NCBI GenBank assembly: GCA_048500255.1
Contig: JASNYH010000004.1
Coordinates: 248,001-312,000 of the forward strand
Origin: JAMHWF01 sp048500255
Lineage (GTDB): Bacteria > Pseudomonadota > Gammaproteobacteria > Burkholderiales > Burkholderiaceae_C
Direction: 5' to 3'
DNA: 64,000 nt
Of this stretch, positions 61,384 to 64,000 are shown piece after piece; position 1 is the stretch's first letter; every line of letters starts with the position of its first letter. The position numbers and the translations under genes are program-made. The notes under the pieces are model-generated. The model had not been told where the DNA came from. It worked only from the letters and a program-made list of their open reading frames with translations, and did no database searches.

Positions 61384-62604
61384 ATGAATGCCCATGCCCC
61401 TTCGCCCACCCGGAACCGCAGGCGGCCCGCGCGGCCGAAGAACACATCCCGCCGCCACCCCGGGCGGCGCCACCGGGACTGGTCGGGCCTGAGCGCCGCC
61501 GACGTGCTGGCCCGCCATCCGCCGGGATCGACGCCGCCCGAGGAAGTACTGGAGATCCTGCTGAAGCTGTTCAACGAACAGCACACGGCCATGCTCAAGA
61601 GCGTGTCGCACAAGACGCGCCACGACCGGGCGGTGTTCCTGCGGCGCTTCCTGCGCGACCTCCAGGCCAAGGCGGGGTTCCCCACGATGCCCGACCCGCG
61701 CAACATCGGGGGGCGCCACATCCAGGCGATGGTGAGCCTGTGGCGCCAGGATAGGCTCGCGGCCGCGACCATCCAGACCTACCTCAGCTTCCTGCGGGGG
61801 CTGGCGCAATGGATCGGGAAGCCAGGGCTCGTGCGCAAGCCGGACGCCTATGGCCTGGACGTCACGGAATACCAGCGGCACGAAGTCCCGCAGCGCGACA
61901 GGACTTGGAGCGGTGCCGGGATCGACATCGAAGCCCTGATCGCGCAGGTGTGCGCCTACGACCGCCACGTGGGAGCGGCCCTGCGGCTGATTCGTGCCTT
62001 CGGGCTGCGCCGCAAGGAAGCCGTCATGATGCGGCCCCATGCCTGCGTGGTGCCCTTCTCGGCCACCAGGCTGCCGCCGGAGCGCCAGAAGGCCGAGAGC
62101 TACCTCTGGGTGTGCCAGGGCAGCAAGGGGGGCCGACCCCGTTTCGTGGCCATCGCCACGGCGCAGCAGCGGCAGGCCCTCGCGTATGCGAAGTCCGTGG
62201 CCGGTGCTGCCGACGCCCACTTGAGCAACCCGTCGCGCGACCTCAAACAGAACCTCAACCACTTCAGCTACGTGATGCGGCGCTTTGGCCTGTCCCTCAA
62301 GGAACGCGGCGCGACCGGCCACGGGCTTCGGCACGAGGTCTTCGTGGAGGTCTGGGTGAATGGCACCGGCACCCAGCCCCCGGTGCGGGGAGGCACGCTC
62401 CCGCCGAAGGATGTGCGGGAGGCCGCGCAGCAGGATATCGCCGAGATGGCGGGCCATGCCCGCAATCGCGCGGCCGGGGCGTACATCGGATCGGTCCGCG
62501 CGCTGCGTCCTACGGCACGGGCCACGGTGGACGGCCCGTCCCGCGGCCAGGGCACGGCCGGCGACGAAGGCGCTGCGAATCCCTCTGCCGTCAGGCAGCC
62601 ATGA
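61384..62604 (+). CDS. Second tyrosine recombinase / integrase-domain protein
   Basis: A 406-aa protein with a basic N-terminus (NRRRPARPKNTSRRHPGRRHR). A helical core-binding part covers about 60-140 (KTRHDRAVFLRRFLRDLQ, IQTYLSFLRGLAQWIGK). The catalytic domain holds IRAFGLRRKEAVMM (Arg), ATGHGLRHEVFVEVW (His-x-x-Arg pattern G-L-R-H), EMAGHARNRAAGAYIGS (His and nucleophilic Tyr). All tyrosine-recombinase residues are present, so it may be active. It differs from the terminal integrase and matches the internal integrase-domain proteins of large islands, whose role is unclear. GAGAGA precedes ATG 61384. Confidence 0.83.
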   Translation: MNAHAPSPTRNRRRPARPKNTSRRHPGRRHRDWSGLSAADVLARHPPGSTPPEEVLEILLKLFNEQHTAMLKSVSHKTRHDRAVFLRRFLRDLQAKAGFPTMPDPRNIGGRHIQAMVSLWRQDRLAAATIQTYLSFLRGLAQWIGKPGLVRKPDAYGLDVTEYQRHEVPQRDRTWSGAGIDIEALIAQVCAYDRHVGAALRLIRAFGLRRKEAVMMRPHACVVPFSATRLPPERQKAESYLWVCQGSKGGRPRFVAIATAQQRQALAYAKSVAGAADAHLSNPSRDLKQNLNHFSYVMRRFGLSLKERGATGHGLRHEVFVEVWVNGTGTQPPVRGGTLPPKDVREAAQQDIAEMAGHARNRAAGAYIGSVRALRPTARATVDGPSRGQGTAGDEGAANPSAVRQP

Positions 62605-62689
62605 AGGGGAAGCCCGAGGGGTATTCGGCGGTCCATGCTGCTGCAGCGCCTGTGCTTCGCCGCAGCAACGGCCAGACTGCCCCGGCAAC

Positions 62690-62729
62690 AAAAACGCCCC
62701 CGGCGTCCGCAATGGACCAACCGGGGGCG
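62690..62729 (-). terminator. Rho-independent terminator (minus strand)
   Basis: Perfect 9-bp arms CGCCCCCGG (62695-62703) and CCGGGGGCG (62721-62729) around a 17-nt loop, followed on the minus strand by five T residues (AAAAA at 62690-62694). It lies 24 nt after the stop of the 69-aa gene and ends the ParB-side transcript. The clearest intrinsic terminator in the window. Confidence 0.88.
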
Positions 62730-62753
62730 CAAGCTACATGGGCTTCGCGAGGC

Positions 62754-62963
62754 TCATGGCATCGGCAACACCTCGAAGTCCTCGTCGGGATAGATCCGGG
62801 CGCCGCGCCGCCGCGCCTCGCCCACGGTGATTTCCTCTTCGCTGACCCCGTACCGCCAGAGGGCAGCGCAGCGGGCAAGGGGTTCGTCCGTCTCGCTGAC
62901 CTTACCGATGTCCACGGCAACGCCGTCGCGGACCACGAGAACCCGCCAGTCCTTCATGTTCAT
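62754..62963 (-). CDS. Small 69-aa protein downstream of parB
   Basis: MNMKDWRVLVVRDGVAVDIG, then SETDEPLARCAALWRYGVSE and a charged C-terminus DEDFEVLPMP. AGGAG lies 10 nt before ATG 62963 and an intrinsic terminator follows, so expression is likely. I do not recognise the family. It is the last gene of the transcript that includes the ParB-like gene. The single-domain alpha/beta pattern could be an adaptor, but nothing shows it. Confidence 0.68.
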   Translation of the reverse strand: MNMKDWRVLVVRDGVAVDIGKVSETDEPLARCAALWRYGVSEEEITVGEARRRGARIYPDEDFEVLPMP

Positions 62964-63062
62964 GCCTTGTACTCCTGTCGTCGATGTGCCCCGGACGGGG
63001 CGGTTGTGCTTGAGTAGGCCGCCCTCTCGGCCCTGCGCGGGCTGGGGGGGCTGGCCCGGGGA

Positions 63063-64000
63063 TCAGGCACCCTCGGCCACGGCCTCTTTGGGCTGCGGAT
63101 CAGCGGCGTCGGCGTCTGCATCGCCCTCGCCGGTCCCGGCCGCGCCCGGGGCGTCGTCTGCTGCGCCGGCCTGCGGCCCCGGCACGTCGTCGCTCTCGCC
63201 TTCGTCCTCGTCGGCGGGTGCCGCATCCGGCTGCGCCGCATCGTCCGGGGACGGCAGGCGCAGCATGGCGGGAAGCCATCCGGTCGCGGCGACCGCCTGC
63301 TCGGCACCGCTGGCCGCTGCGTCCTTCTTGAGCGCCTGCAGCGGGGCGGCGGCCTGGGCGCTGACCGCCTCGGTCACGACTTCGGCGATGCGGGCCTTGG
63401 ACACGTGGTTGAAGTAGGACCCCGCCGTGGCCTTCCACCACTTGCTCATGTCCAGGCCCAGCGCCAGGGCAAGGCCATCGGTGCGCTGCTTTTTCGGCTC
63501 GGAGGGATAGACGCCGCTGACGGTGAGCGCGACCAGGAAGGTGAACAGGCGCGAGATGGCCGCCGCATCCAGGGTGAGCATCCAGGGCAGCACGGCATCC
63601 ACCTTCTGCGGCAGCAGCGCCTGCCAGTGCTTGCGCTCGGCCTCCAGCGCCTGCCACGCCGCGCATGCCTTGATGTCGTCGGCGTCCTGGTGCAGGATCG
63701 CGTGGGTGTCGGAGACGCCCAGCGTGAGGGGATCGCCGCTGCTGTACAGGTGCTGGTAGCCGTCGATCAGCAGCTTGGTCGCCATCTGCGCAGTGGCCAC
63801 CGCGACCGCCACGTCGGGACGGCCCAGCAGTTCCGCCTGGATCGCCGCGACACGGTGCGCGGTGAGGTTGCGCGTCAGGCGGTCGGAATGGACGGGCCGG
63901 GTCTTCGCGGCGGGCAGGGACACCAGCGCGGGATCGCCCTCGCCGGCCAGCGCGCTGCCGTTGCGCGTGGCCTGGGCCAGTTGCGCCATGTCGGCGCGGT
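63063..64000 (-). CDS. ParB-family protein, C-terminal part (runs off the window)
   Basis: The minus-strand frame is open to the window edge; about 312 codons are visible and the N-terminus, with the ParB/sulfiredoxin nuclease-like domain, is outside. Visible parts: LTRNLTAHRVAAIQAELLGRPDVAVAVA in outline, which is the segment after the ParB helix-turn-helix in large plasmid ParB proteins, then ISRLFTFLVALTVSGVYPS, LGLDMSKWWKATAGSYFNHVSKARIAEVV in outline and a long acidic Ala/Pro/Asp tail. The WWKATAGSYFNHVSKA stretch is like the ParB of PRTRC cassettes. It may position or bind the element DNA. Confidence 0.8.
   Translation of the reverse strand, partial: RADMAQLAQATRNGSALAGEGDPALVSLPAAKTRPVHSDRLTRNLTAHRVAAIQAELLGRPDVAVAVATAQMATKLLIDGYQHLYSSGDPLTLGVSDTHAILHQDADDIKACAAWQALEAERKHWQALLPQKVDAVLPWMLTLDAAAISRLFTFLVALTVSGVYPSEPKKQRTDGLALALGLDMSKWWKATAGSYFNHVSKARIAEVVTEAVSAQAAAPLQALKKDAAASGAEQAVAATGWLPAMLRLPSPDDAAQPDAAPADEDEGESDDVPGPQAGAADDAPGAAGTGEGDADADAADPQPKEAVAEGA

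Larger units (their letters stand above)
51220..64000. mobile_element. Left part of an integrated genomic island/ICE-like element
   Basis: Everything right of about 51220 differs from the chromosome to its left: a broken conserved gene at the junction, an integrase reading inward beside it, plasmid-style segregation genes (two ParM/StbA-like, one ParB-like), a copper-resistance ATPase as cargo, a second recombinase, longer gene-poor gaps and less extreme base composition. The right end, any relaxase or type IV secretion genes and attR are not in the window, so it cannot be decided whether it is conjugative. Plasmid-like partition genes suggest a circular, segregating form after excision. Confidence 0.8.

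Overview
The window is high-GC DNA (about 70% by eye) that reads as a Burkholderiales (Betaproteobacteria) chromosome, running from the left edge to about 51.2 kb, followed by the left part of an integrated mobile element that continues past the right edge. The taxonomic call rests on gene content and order: dapC-dapD-pilU-dapE-prmB, a CTG-N10-CAG LexA operator in front of lexA, a tripartite-tricarboxylate (Bug) binding protein, and a MutL carrying the endonuclease motif. It is an inference from protein style; no rRNA or tRNA gene is present to confirm it.

Chromosomal part. 0-4.2 kb: end of cutA, DUF167 protein, lipase-type hydrolase, cytochrome c, MFS carrier, and a secreted protein made of five Cys4 repeats. 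4.2-11.6 kb: the succinylase-branch lysine/diaminopimelate genes dapC, dapD and dapE, with a PilU-type ATPase between dapD and dapE, then prmB and an ABC-F ATPase, most joined by 4-bp stop/start overlaps. 11.6-15.4 kb: L-asparaginase, lexA, xerD and a Bug-family protein. lexA is intact behind two LexA boxes, but its three neighbours carry several single-base indels each. 15.4-25.6 kb: housekeeping genes (queG, tsaE, amiC, dedA, a Kef-type antiporter, mutL, an rRNA pseudouridine synthase). 25.7-34.3 kb: a PA2778/PA2779-type pair, a Bcr-type exporter, miaA, and an ABC ATPase / small membrane protein / FtsX permease / AttH-like lipocalin set. 34.4-43.8 kb: an isolated protocatechuate 4,5-dioxygenase (ligAB), an MsbA-type exporter, a periplasmic binding protein, an OmpA lipoprotein, thyA-folA, a PAS protein, a phosphoesterase and a redoxin. 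43.8-51.1 kb: a minus-strand heavy-metal RND efflux operon (His-rich protein, outer-membrane factor, periplasmic protein, membrane-fusion protein, CzcA/CusA pump, periplasmic protein) whose outer-membrane-factor gene is broken by a frameshift and an in-frame amber codon.

Element. At about 51.22 kb the first ten codons of an exodeoxyribonuclease III gene (xth) stop abruptly. A less GC-rich stretch with inverted repeats follows, then a tyrosine integrase, as expected for an attL end. The element then has a six-gene minus-strand operon: two paralogous ParM/StbA-type actin-like ATPases, each followed by a paralogous ~100-aa partner, then a CFI-box protein and a membrane-anchored PD-(D/E)XK protein. 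Between them the last two carry the pieces of a Cas4-like iron-sulphur nuclease. Next come a Cu(I) P1B-1 ATPase with a CueR-like promoter but no adjacent cueR, a second tyrosine recombinase, a 69-aa protein with a clear intrinsic terminator, and the C-terminal part of a ParB-family protein that runs off the window.

The strongest candidates for something undescribed are the twin actin/partner plus split-nuclease operon and the apparent use of the xth 5' end as an integration site. A second theme is a recurrent -10-like hexamer placed 6-9 nt before start codons, which suggests leaderless transcripts. Long antisense ORFs are common because of the base composition and were not annotated.
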